Shown here piece by piece: positions 1-8,891 of a DNA stretch of 64,000 bases. Below the pieces are notes generated by a model that saw nothing but the letters and a program-made list of their open reading frames with translations, was not told the origin of the DNA and ran no database searches. The stretch spans positions 558,001-622,000 of the forward strand of contig JAKZZE010000026.1 in assembly GCA_024220505.1 (NCBI GenBank). The letters run 5' to 3'. The stretch comes from Rhizopus arrhizus (Eukaryota > Mucoromycota > Mucoromycetes > Mucorales > Rhizopodaceae). Both the position numbers and the translations under genes were made by a program. Every line of letters begins with the position of its first letter. Within the stretch, counting starts at the first letter, position 1.

Positions 1-290
1 TGCGTAATTGCACGGTTAAATTATATTAAATCCAGGAACTAAATCACAGTCAATCATATACGAGTATTCTATGGATAAATGCTTATGATGACAAAGATAA
101 CAATGGAAGAACACGTAACCATTATCTATTTGTCATCAGTTATATCATACTCATTAATTATTAATCCATAACATGAAATATTATCCGTGTATGAAAAGTA
201 TAAATAGAGTATCATTTTCTTATTAAATAAAGCAATCTCTTTATCGAGTCTCGTCCTCTCTTGTTCCTTTCTATTCTTGGATAAATCACA
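1..290 (+). repeat. LTR-like fragment at window edge
   Basis: A TATA-like box (TATAAATAG, about 200) is followed by an AATAAA-type signal near 227 and a stretch resembling the R/U5 part of the other LTRs here, ending in CA at 290. The left end may lie outside the window. No ORF is present. It could be the end of a retrotransposon or a solo LTR; no partner copy is seen, so the call is weak. Confidence 0.35.
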
Positions 291-304
291 CCCACTGTAT
301 AAAC

Positions 305-511
305 GCCGTCAAAACTGGTCGCATGTACCGTCGGACTTTGAGGGCCAGTGATTACCGATACACTGGCTCTACTGCAATACTTGTACTACCACTGAGCTAC
401 CCAGAGTTTGCTCTTTCGAATGGTGTATACTACATTGCTATAAACTAAGAAATGAAGTAGACCGCAACGTGCATAGGCAAAATATGAAAACATGCGACCA
501 GTTTTGACGGC
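305..511. repeat. MITE-like element with 21-bp inverted repeats
   Basis: Positions 305-325 and 491-511 are perfect 21-bp inverted repeats (GCCGTCAAAACTGGTCGCATG and its complement). On the right the sequence continues as CAACTG-TA, resembling the CAGT..-TA edges of the Tc1 elements nearby; the left outer edge has decayed. There is no coding capacity. The interior holds a minus-strand tRNA-like A-box (about 388-402). It is probably a non-autonomous Tc1/mariner-type element; the right-hand TA target is seen, the left is not. Confidence 0.6.
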
Positions 512-549
512 AACTGTATAAGGTAATATAAGTGGTCAACAAAGAAGTA

Positions 550-764
550 CAGTGGCTCACAAAATTGTACAAGTGTTTTGCATTTTTTGCTTCAGTAGGA
601 TTTATCGACACTAAAACGATAAATAAGCTACAGCATGTTATACATCATTCGAAAGTATAGCTTCTTGGCGTTTTGCTAATATTATTTAGTCGGCGATAAA
701 ATCAGTTTTGATGGAGTTATGATCGTTTACAAATGCCGACTACACTTGTACAATTTTGGGACCG
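550..764 (+). repeat. T1 left terminal inverted repeat (215 bp)
   Basis: Outer edge CAGTGGCTCACAAAATTGTACAAGTG. The inner edge (about 739-764) is CACTTGTACAATTTTGGGACCG, which is the outer motif again in inverted orientation. Each TIR therefore carries two candidate transposase-binding sites facing each other. Confidence 0.92.
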
Positions 765-935
765 TTTCAAATATTTCAATATCAGCTTATAATCTTGCTC
801 GTCACAGCGCGTAAGCCACCAGAAAAGATTTTTTTTTATTCTTCAATGCTCAAAGTATGTTTTTCTTTCCTTTTTTGCCATTTTACTTACATCTACAGGA
901 GCTAACTGCTATATAAAAGTGTACCAACGTCCAAT

Positions 936-1967
936 ATGCAACCTATCAGTGAAGATCTCCGTAATCGTATCATCAGCTGCTTAAAAAGCGGATACTCTAT
1001 ATCAAAAACAGTAAAAATAACTGGAGCAAGCCGTGGAACTGTTCAGAATGTTCGAAAAACAATAAAAAACGAAGTAAAGAGCATTAAAGCAGGTCGCCCC
1101 AAGTTACTCAGCAGCAGGGATGATCAGTATGTAGTCCGATTGGTAACTGTTAAAGGTCAAGAGAATGCAGTAGAAGCCAGAAACACACTTGAGAATGACT
1201 TGCAAAAGATTGTATCAGCTGAAACAGTTCGAAGATCGTTGCGTAGGTCTGGTTTAACCTCTTTTGTGAAGCCTCAAAAACCATTGCTCAGTGAAGTAAA
1301 CAGACGAAAGCGATTGGACTGGGCTCTTAATCACGTTGACTGGACCATAGAAGACTGGAAACGCGTGATTTGGTCTGATGAGACTAAAGTTAATCGTTTT
1401 GGATCGGATGGTAAGCTTTATGCTTGGAAACAACCAAATGAGAAGCTTAAAAGAAAGCATGTAAAGCAAACCGTAAAACATGGTGGAGGCTCACTTATGG
1501 TTTGGAGCTGTATTAGCTGGTACGGGGTTGGGTATATTGTCGACGTAGGCAAGAATATGGACAAGAGTGTCTATTTATCTGTATTGCAAGATGATTTGGT
1601 GAAGTCTATGACCGACTATTGTAAAGAAAATGGCCTGAGAACGACTGATTTTGAATTTATGCAAGATAACGATCCGAAGCATAAGTCCAAAATCGTATCT
1701 GAATGGCTGTCTAAACAGGATTTTACAACAATGGAGTGGCCTCCACAGTCTCCAGACTTAAATCCAATTGAAAATATGTGGAATACCTTAAAAAAACGCT
1801 TGTTTAAGCAGTACGATTTTCCTCCTATCTCTATGGATGAACTATGGACTCGTACGTTCGAGACTTGCTACGAAATTACCGAAAAAGAATGTCAAATTTA
1901 TATTGAAACTATGCCTCAACGATGTATTGACATTATAGAAAATAAGGGTCTTTGGATCAACTATTAG
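936..1967 (+). CDS. Tc1 transposase (DD34E), intact
   Basis: A 343-aa cut-and-paste transposase that would bind the TIRs of T1 and move it to a TA site. The N-terminus (about 1-100) has two helix-turn-helix-like segments typical of paired-type Tc1 DNA-binding domains, with a GRPK basic hinge near 53-56. The DDE catalytic domain shows D148 in VIWSDETK, D244 in FMQDNDPKH and E279 in SPDLNPIEN, with 34 residues between the last two (DD34E). The length is normal for the family and no stop or frameshift is seen. It starts at the ATG 172 bp inside the left TIR. Intact ORF plus near-perfect TIRs suggest a potentially autonomous element. Confidence 0.95.
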   Translation: MQPISEDLRNRIISCLKSGYSISKTVKITGASRGTVQNVRKTIKNEVKSIKAGRPKLLSSRDDQYVVRLVTVKGQENAVEARNTLENDLQKIVSAETVRRSLRRSGLTSFVKPQKPLLSEVNRRKRLDWALNHVDWTIEDWKRVIWSDETKVNRFGSDGKLYAWKQPNEKLKRKHVKQTVKHGGGSLMVWSCISWYGVGYIVDVGKNMDKSVYLSVLQDDLVKSMTDYCKENGLRTTDFEFMQDNDPKHKSKIVSEWLSKQDFTTMEWPPQSPDLNPIENMWNTLKKRLFKQYDFPPISMDELWTRTFETCYEITEKECQIYIETMPQRCIDIIENKGLWINY

Positions 1968-2003
1968 CGCACACTTTTAAATAAAAACCTTATTGTAAAA
2001 CAT

Positions 2004-2218
2004 CGGTCCCAAAATTGTACAAGTGTAGTCGGCATTTGTAAACGATCATAACTCCATCAAAACTGATTTTATCGCCGACTAAATAATATTAGCAAAACGC
2101 CAAGAAGCTATACTTTCGAATGATGTATAACATGCTGTAGCTTATTTATCGTTTTAGTGTCGATAAATCCTACTGAAGCAAAAAATGCAAAACACTTGTA
2201 CAATTTTGTGAGCCACTG
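2004..2218 (-). repeat. T1 right terminal inverted repeat (215 bp)
   Basis: Complement of 550-764 over its full length. It begins CGGTCCCAAAATTGTACAAG (inner motif) and ends ACAATTTTGTGAGCCACTG before TA at 2219. Confidence 0.92.
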
Positions 2219-2503
2219 TATATAAGGCAATATGAGCGGTCGATAAAAGAACAAAAAGACATATAGAGTAATGTTTTAAAACGTATCATTCGTTGCTCAA
2301 ACGTTGACTGGTATTAATTGAAACGTAAAAAATGGTTCGGTAAAAGAACACTAAATGGCCTCCTCTTGCTTGCGTAAAAGTTATTTAACGCTTACTGAAC
2401 TGCATCGAAAATCGTTTAAAAGAGCAATAAAATTCCGCGGAGTTGCGTTAAACTTCGCGTAGTTGCGCTCATTTATGCTAAAAAACTACGTTTAATATCT
2501 CCA
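2219..2503. other. Intergenic, no gene seen
   Basis: AT-rich sequence between T1 and the palindrome at 2504. It contains a short pair of related phrases (GCGGAGTTGCG / GCGTAGTTGCG near 2438-2467) but no convincing ORF. Confidence 0.5.
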
Positions 2504-2530
2504 ATTATTTGCAGTGGCACTGCAAATAAT
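2504..2530. repeat. 27-bp palindrome, candidate transposon termini back to back
   Basis: ATTATTTGCAGTG, one G, then CACTGCAAATAAT: two perfect 13-bp arms. The same palindrome recurs at 13038-13064, and single arms at 15688-15700 and 15711-15723. CACTG-type ends fit the EnSpm/CACTA superfamily, whose coding region lies between the first two palindromes. Confidence 0.7.
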
Positions 2531-2798
2531 AGTGTAAATTGGGTAACAAATCGTTTACCAATCTTGCGAAATAATTTACAATCGTGTACAATCAGGTAAG
2601 AGATTTATCCACGCACAGCCTCCTGTCTCTGCCACAAATCGTGTAAGTTATTGTTCGCCCTTTGGTTATGTGATGGTGCAAGATTTGTGGCCAACACAGG
2701 AGACTGTTGGGAGACTTTTTCGTTAACTGATCTTGCAAGGTGGACCTTTCATCAGTTACGTTGTGGCTCTTGTTTATTATCAATTTGACATCTAATGG

Positions 2799-3535
2799 TG
2801 CTTGGCAACCAATCACGCTTTGTAAAACACTACTTTATTTGTCTTTTTGCTCTTTTATAAACCACTCATATTGCTTTATATACTTCTTTATGAACCACTT
2901 ATATTGCTTTATGTACTTCTTTATCGACCATTCATATTGCAATAAATATTGCTTTATATATACAAAAAAATAGGGATTTTGTTTATAAAAAATAGCTTTT
3001 TTTTTATTTGAATAAAATAATAATAACAAAATATGATATTTCTTTGCTTGTAGCGTTTTAAAAGTGTACTTGACTTACCTAATGTCACCAGAATAGCAGC
3101 ATCTAATCTAAAAATACATCAACTAGTCTCGTGGAACTCAAAAAGTTCTCAAAAGAAAAAAAAAAAAAAAAAAAAAAGCCAAGCTCAAGGATTCAGAGAC
3201 ACAAGGATTCAAGGATTCAAGGACTTGGGCACTCAAAGCAAAAGAAAAGACATCAGTACTTAAGAACCAAAGCGAAAATTAGGAAAGAAACAGAAAGAGG
3301 CCAAAGCAGAGCAGCATTCATCTATAACAATTATTAGCTATCGTGTATATGTAGTAAAAGTAATAGTACCTTTCTTTAGATAGACCATGGGAAGAAAACT
3401 AGCTAAGCGTATACTCACAAGTAAAAAAAGCAGCAGACATCTATAATAATTATTAGCTATTGAGTATATATAATAAAAGTGATAGTACCTTTCTTTAGAT
3501 GGGCTAAGAGAAAAACCTTGCTAAGCTTTACCAAC

Positions 3536-3573
<38 letters not shown>

Positions 3574-3824
3574 AAGCAGTACTCCTCTATAATAATTATT
3601 AGTTATCAAGTATATAGTAAAAGTAATAGCACCTTGCTTTAGGTGGACCATGAGAAAAAAAAAGAAAAAGAAAAAAAGACAGCAGCCAAGCTTATACTAA
3701 CAAGTAAAAGAAGAAGCAACTATAATCCTGGGAAAAAGACTTTATAAAGACCATTTGAAACATCAAGAAAGCAACTAATACGATTTTACTAAAGTTCAAG
3801 TACCATCAGAACAATAATAGAGTA
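2799..3824. repeat. Non-coding block X, first copy (left part)
   Basis: Homologous to 13343-14355, starting at the shared phrase TTGGCAACCAAT. It contains a 33-bp tandem repeat (2854-2940, about 2.5 units of TTATGAACCACTCATATTGC..), poly-A runs near 3155-3176 and 3540-3571, and a longer tandem array (3321-3720) of three diverged units of about 119, 146 and 135 bp, each starting TCTATAA(C/T)AATTATTAG. No gene is supported; ORFs here are low-complexity artefacts. If the CACTA call is right these are subterminal repeats. Confidence 0.75.
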
Positions 3825-5461
3825 CAGTAGGTGAAAAAATACGAGCAACCTCTGTTCGATTTGTCTTCATATCTTTTTATTTTCGTGTGTACATTCGCCA
3901 GAGCTTTGATATCACACAAACTAATTAAGACAACAAAGATCCGTACAATACACTAAAGAGATTGACTCTACTTGAAGTACAAGCTTTTTAAAAAGGGAAA
4001 GACAGTCATAAAAAAGCCAATGATGATTTTTCAAAATTCGCTATGTTTATTTAATATTTTCTATATCTTCCCTTTGCTTTAAATAGTGCTTCTACTTTGG
4101 CTGGCATACCATTGATGGACCTCTTGCAAGCATTTGCATTGAGTTTATTTCGCTCTACATCCACAAATGGCTAAAGCTTTCTGACACCTCTTTCTCCGAC
4201 TTCATGTGGTGTCAGATTAAGTTTGAGCTGATGCCAAACATGCTTTATATGATTTAAATCCAGAATTTGAGCATACCAATAATTTATATACCTTACACTG
4301 ATACCGCGTACCTATGGAGTTATGAATTTTAATTTATACTTTACGCCGCTATCACTCTGAAGGTATACATCAGACGTCTTCAAATAATAGTACTCTAACG
4401 TATACATGTAAATAATGCTAAGTATATGCAGACAAGCCGTTGAGTTTATGTTACCACCATAAAGCTGACATGCCTAGGCTGGTTCCGGAGTAGCTATGTG
4501 ACCGCATATGTTGGTCCTACGGCTGCAGTGCTTTACTGTAATGTCGATGTGATGAGGGAGCAAAATGTCATTTGATACTATCCTATAGTATTTTACTCCA
4601 TCTGATCACTAGATGCTAATCTTTGCTTCAGCTGAGAACGCTACTGGTCGTCACTCTTGACTTGACCAGTTGCGATGCCTTTTTGCTCAGGTCATCTGCT
4701 TTTTTCAATGATCCTTTTTTAAAAATGCCTTCTTTTTCTTAGCTCTCGGTGGCACTTTATGGATCTCAGCGCATTTACTTCTGAACGGTACATCAACAAG
4801 TAGCCAAACTTACCTAAGTCCCTGAATAGCTTTTTCGCTATTGTTCGATGACCAGTAATAATACACAGTTCGATATAGTGCTTCATGGCATAAGAGACAA
4901 TAGCATGTCTTCCAGCCGACAGGTGTGAATTTCATGGAAAAAGCTTCCTAGTATACCTTTTAACTGTGCGAGAATGAACGTAATATTTATCTGTAATATC
5001 CTCTAGCTTCATACTATTTAGTGATATATCTTTTATTTCTGGATTGCTTTTCCATTGGTATAGATTTAGGCGTGATGATGAGAAGTAGTGAGAGAAGTTG
5101 AGTAAAAAAAAAGAAACCAAGGGCTCATGAAGTCGCACTTGCTTTTATATGAATACAATAAGGAACACTCACAGTTCCATACAAGTACGCTATATAGTCT
5201 TCCGATATGTTCTTTGTTGACTTAAATGTAAACATATGATTACCGTACATAATTTAAGCTGGTCGGAAGTCAAATTTTTAAATTCGCATTCTCATTCCTC
5301 TCTCAATTTCTAGTATTGCTACATGAGACCTTTACTGTTTCAAGACACATGACCCCGAAAATATACCGTAGGAGTCTCAAGCCGGTAGTTGGCATGCACC
5401 TTTTGATATAGCGAAAAAAGTCGATTTTGCCAAAAGGTTGCTCGTATTTTTTCACCTACTG
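3825..5461 (-). mobile_element. Tc1/mariner element, decayed
   Basis: A 1637-bp element with TA at 3823-3824 and 5462-5463 and 26-bp TIRs (CAGTAGGTGAAAAAATACGAGCAACC). The second copy of block X at about 14350-14375 lacks it and shows the empty site, so it inserted after or independently of the X duplication. The TIRs resemble those of the intact element at 54774-56421. Confidence 0.9.
4050..5140 (-). pseudogene. Tc1 transposase remnant
   Basis: Broken minus-strand transposase. The N-terminal helix-turn-helix is recognisable (near 4940-5060; the segment ending VHSRTVKRYTRKLFP). The last part reads as a decayed version of the family's C-terminal 'PARI..VI.AKG.Y' ending near 4070-4110, and the stretch near 4200-4260 still resembles the 'LNPIEHVWH.LKL' region. 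Multiple stops and frameshifts lie between. It is not functional. Confidence 0.8.
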
Positions 5462-5463
5462 TA

Positions 5464-5826
5464 CATATAATATTAAGAACTTACCTTTTAGAAAGAATGT
5501 TTTGTTTAAAAAAAAAGAAAAAAAAAAAAGGAAAAAAAAAAGTACTTTTTTTATAGCCTCATTTTACCAGTGTTACAGTTACCCACTATCGATTAAAAAT
5601 AAGTCTTCTTTAATACTGTTTAACTATTGAAACATTCAGAGAGGCTATTCATAAACAGTTTAAACTTTCTCTTCTTCTTCTTTTTTTTTTTATTTAAATG
5701 TAGTATCTTTAACTCCAAAGGCTTTTTTTTCTTCGCTTTTTTTGTAGAACAAACAAAAGTATCAGGTTGTTTTGTGTTCATCTTTAGTTTATTTTGTACT
5801 CTTGTTTTTTTTTTTCTTCCTTTTTA
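5464..5826. repeat. Block X, first copy (right part)
   Basis: Continues the homology with 14362-14640 (ATATAATATTAAGAACTTACC onward), rich in poly-A and poly-T tracts. The short predicted ORFs are homopolymer artefacts. It ends at the TA target of the Tc1 element at 5827. Confidence 0.65.
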
Positions 5827-7429
5827 CAGTAAGGGACAAAATCAGTCCGTTTTTTGGTTTTTTCGCAATGCCTCGCCGGGAATTAAACTTAGGGCTTCGC
5901 TTTGCTGACGAAACATTTGCATGCAAGCTAGACAAAATTATTGGTGTAACCTAATTGCTTCTACCACCATTTTCTCTGTAGTTATGGCGGAAAAAGTGAT
6001 TTTCCGTGATTGTTGCTAACGCCCGATTTTGCATTAGACACCATATCTCCAGAAACAGTCACTGGACTGACTTGAGATTTAGTTTGGTACGTCTTATGAC
6101 GTCAGTGAACGCTAACGTGTTCTCATATTTTAGCTTCTTTTATTTTTTTACATTTTTTCTTTTTCCTCATTTACCTCATCTCAGATTAGCCAAACACGCC
6201 ATGACAGCAAAGAATGCCGACAAACATGCCCAAATTGAAAACATGTTGAACCACTCCATTCCATGGGATGTAATTAAAAAAAAAGTAGGCTGTGGAAAGT
6301 CCATGATTCGAAGAATTTCAAGGAAAACCAAGTTGCAGTCAAAAAATAGCGCGGGTAGACATCATTTACTCACACCTAGGGAGGAAACCAAAGCAGCTAG
6401 AGACATAAGACTTGGCTTATCTAAAAGCGCAGCCGATGCTTCCTTTGGCGTTAAAAAACCAGATCAAATGGTCAATCCAAAAACAATTGCTCGTACTTTG
6501 AAACGCAAAGGTCTAAAATCGACTAAGAAAAAGACGGTACTTCCACTTAATAATGACAAGCAAAAGGCACGATATGATTGGGCAAAGGCTCATAAAGACT
6601 GGTCCGAGACTGATTGGGAACGCGTTGTCTTTTCTGATGAGACAAAGATCCAAAAAAGAGGGTCTAATGGCCTAGAATACGCTTGGAAAGAGGATAATGC
6701 ACCTTATCGAGACCATCACTACAAAAAGAAACATGCTTATGGAGGAGGCGGGATCATGCTTTGGAGTTGCATAACTATACATGGAGGGGGCTACATGTCC
6801 TGGCTACAAAGTAATGTAAATGGTGAGCTATACACGTCAGTACTTGAGGAGGAATACAAGGAGACATTGAAGTATTATGGCCTGCAAAGTAAGGACATGA
6901 TCTTTCAACAAGATAATGCAAGCATCCATTGTGCTTCAGCTCCTTCAAAATGGTTCCAAAAGAACAAGATTAAGCTCCTGAGTTGGCCAGCATACTCCCC
7001 TGACCTTAACCCAATTGAAAATGCATGGGCCATGCTTAAAAAGAAGGAACAGATGACAAGACCACCTTCTTCTGTGGTTGAGACTGACCAAGCATTTTTT
7101 GACCGGGTTTCGAAGCTTTGGTATGACCTAGCAACTCCAGAGTACTGTAGAAGCCTTATTCACTCTATGCCCCGTCGAGTTCGAGACGTAATCAAGCGTA
7201 AGGACCGCGATACCAAGTACTAATCGAAATTCAAAAAAATAAAAATACATTATTTTCAATATATCTTCTTATAACATGGCGGAAAATAAAAAATACCATT
7301 TCCGACAAATATTGTCAACTTTGTTGAAGGAAGAGACAAATTTTTCGTCAGCAAAGCAGAGCTCTAAGCTTAATTCCCGGCGAGGCATTGCGAAAAAACC
7401 AAAAAACGGACTGATTTTGTCCCTTACTG
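5827..7429 (+). mobile_element. Tc1/mariner element J, complete, ~90-bp TIRs
   Basis: A 1603-bp element with TA at 5825-5826 and 7430-7431. The TIRs extend about 90 bp (5827 to about 5918, and about 7338 to 7429), starting CAGTAAGGGACAAAATCAGT; only a few mismatches occur, all in the inner third. The right end lies 21 bp upstream of the ATG of the Gln-rich gene at 7451, so the insertion sits in or next to that gene's promoter. Confidence 0.93.
6201..7223 (+). CDS. Tc1 transposase (DD34E), intact
   Basis: A 340-aa transposase for element J. The frame is open from 6006, but the extra 65 upstream codons are Phe/Leu-rich and unlike the family, so I place the start at ATG 6201. The N-terminal DNA-binding region (about 1-60) includes an HTH-like segment around VGCGKSMIRRISRK. 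The catalytic residues are D146 (VVFSDETK), D238 (IFQQDNAS) and E273 (SPDLNPIEN), 34 residues between the last two. The usual PKH after the second Asp is replaced by ASIHC, so this belongs to a different subfamily from T1. No lesion is seen. Confidence 0.92.
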   Translation: MTAKNADKHAQIENMLNHSIPWDVIKKKVGCGKSMIRRISRKTKLQSKNSAGRHHLLTPREETKAARDIRLGLSKSAADASFGVKKPDQMVNPKTIARTLKRKGLKSTKKKTVLPLNNDKQKARYDWAKAHKDWSETDWERVVFSDETKIQKRGSNGLEYAWKEDNAPYRDHHYKKKHAYGGGGIMLWSCITIHGGGYMSWLQSNVNGELYTSVLEEEYKETLKYYGLQSKDMIFQQDNASIHCASAPSKWFQKNKIKLLSWPAYSPDLNPIENAWAMLKKKEQMTRPPSSVVETDQAFFDRVSKLWYDLATPEYCRSLIHSMPRRVRDVIKRKDRDTKY

Positions 7430-7450
7430 TATATAATTTATCTTGAAAAA

Positions 7451-8701
7451 ATGTCTCGTCGTCTCGCTACCCCAATCAATGTTCCCAGTAATGCCCCTAA
7501 AAGGGCAAGAATATCTTCAAGCATTACTGGATCATCATCCACCGTTCTCCCGTCCTCTTCTCCTGTTCCCACTGCTGTTGCGTCTTTTGACAGCTTTGAG
7601 CCTTCTCGCCTTCAAGGCCCAGTTGGCTCTTCTGCAAATGGCCCAACCCTTGAGGCCATCTTTGCTCAAATGCAGCAGCAGGAGCAGATTCAACGCCGAC
7701 AGGAGGAGAATCAACGTCGGCAGGAGCTGAAGATTGAGCAGCTAACTCAATTGCTGCAACAACAACAACAAGGGCAGCAACAGCAGCAGCAGCAGCCTCC
7801 ACAGCAGCCTCCACAGCAGCAACCTTCTGAGGTCAAAGAGAATAGGGCCTTGACCAGTGTAATTTGAATTTAAAAGCTAAATTAGCATGTGCAAAATAAT
7901 AACTAAATTTTTGTTTTACCCTTTTTGAAATATAGACTTTCATATTGAAGTACTACAGAGAGCATCTGGTCCCTCGGGGTATCACCTTTGACCTGAAGGA
8001 GGTCTTGCGCTACAAGCAAAACGCAAAGGTCAGAGATTTGCTTGTAGCAGCTGCCAAGAAGGAGCCATTTTCTGCTGGCATTACTGTTTCTGACATGCGC
8101 AGCATGGTCAGAAACAAATTCAAGTACATGGTGAGAGAAAGTAAGGGGCTGACGGCTACGTCAGAAGAATCAACGCGTCGTAGTCGTGTGCATGCAGTAA
8201 GTAATTAATATTGGAAAATTGAAATATATAGTGTTTCAAGTACTTACATTACTTCTTTACATTAGAAGCTCGCCATGAGGCGAAATGCTTACAATGCAGC
8301 CCCAGAGGAATTTGAAGCTCGTTTTCCTTTTGGAAAAAAGCTTCTGATAGCCGATTGGACCTCAGAGGAAGAAGATGGCCCTGAGGATGAACATGGTCCT
8401 GTGTTTGTGGTAAAAAGACCACTCTTTCGAAGTAAAGCAGTAAGTAGTATTTTTGTTATAGTATTTATTTTCTAATATACCTTTAATTAATCTACAGGTG
8501 GACGAATTCCATGCTTCTCTTCAAAAAGCATGGAGAGACTCCTTGTCGAAAAAAGGCACCATCAATAGAACAAGAAGGGTGGTGGACTACTTCGACAAGG
8601 AGTTCCCCACAAACCTTGACCATGAGGATTATCCCTCTTGGGCCTTTTCTTCTCCTGGCCTTGGCTTTTCCTCTTCTGCTGCTGCTAATCCTATGCAGTA
8701 A
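7451..8701 (+). CDS. Gln-rich, coiled-coil gene partnered with the Tnp2 transposase (4 exons)
   Basis: Predicted exons 7451-7858, 7936-8196, 8266-8439 and 8498-8701, joined at phase 0 by introns of 77, 69 and 58 bp with GTAA donors and AG acceptors, giving 348 aa. Exon 1 has a KRAR basic patch near residue 17, a Ser-rich stretch, then a Gln/Arg coiled coil running into poly-Gln/Pro. Exons 2-3 are a charged, possibly DNA-binding region ending in an acidic patch (TSEEEDGPEDEHG). I do not recognise a named family. Its location between the CACTA-type ends, convergent with the transposase, suggests a TnpA-like accessory protein; that is inference. An alternative splice at 8697 could extend the last exon. 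Confidence 0.65.
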
Positions 8702-8891
8702 GCGTTTACTTTCTCTTTTCTCTCTCTCCCTCCTTTTTTTTTTTTTTTTTTTTGCTGCCTTTTTGTTGTCTCTGCAAATTGAATAAAAATTTCAAAAAAA
8801 AAATAACAATAATAGTCTATTGAATGATTCTTTAGTAAAATAAATAATAATAATAATAATAAAAGAATGTTTGAATAATTTAGCATAGTTG
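8702..8891. other. Convergent 3' region
   Basis: Poly-T tract, AATAAA signals near 8784 and (TAA)n simple repeats separate the 3' ends of the two convergent genes. No coding sequence is seen. Confidence 0.6.

Larger units (their letters stand above)
550..2218 (+). mobile_element. Tc1/mariner element T1, complete
   Basis: A 1669-bp element bounded by TA dinucleotides at 548-549 and 2219-2220. It starts CAGTGGCTCACAAAATTG and ends with the complement. Both TIRs are 215 bp (550-764 and 2004-2218) and read as essentially perfect complements, suggesting recent activity. It encodes one intact transposase. An imperfect ~32-bp repeat lies on both sides (516-547 and 2219-2252), probably a tandem repeat present before insertion. 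Confidence 0.95.

Noticed and set aside
388..402. A complete tRNA gene in the MITE-like repeat
   Set aside because: Only the A-box region fits; the D-stem and acceptor stem do not pair and the B-box is degenerate.
5464..5954. Phe/Lys-rich small ORFs near poly-A/T tracts
   Set aside because: Produced by homopolymers; not conserved in the second X copy.
6006..6200. N-terminal extension of the J transposase
   Set aside because: Phe/Leu-rich stretch unlike the family; the start at 6201 gives the usual length.
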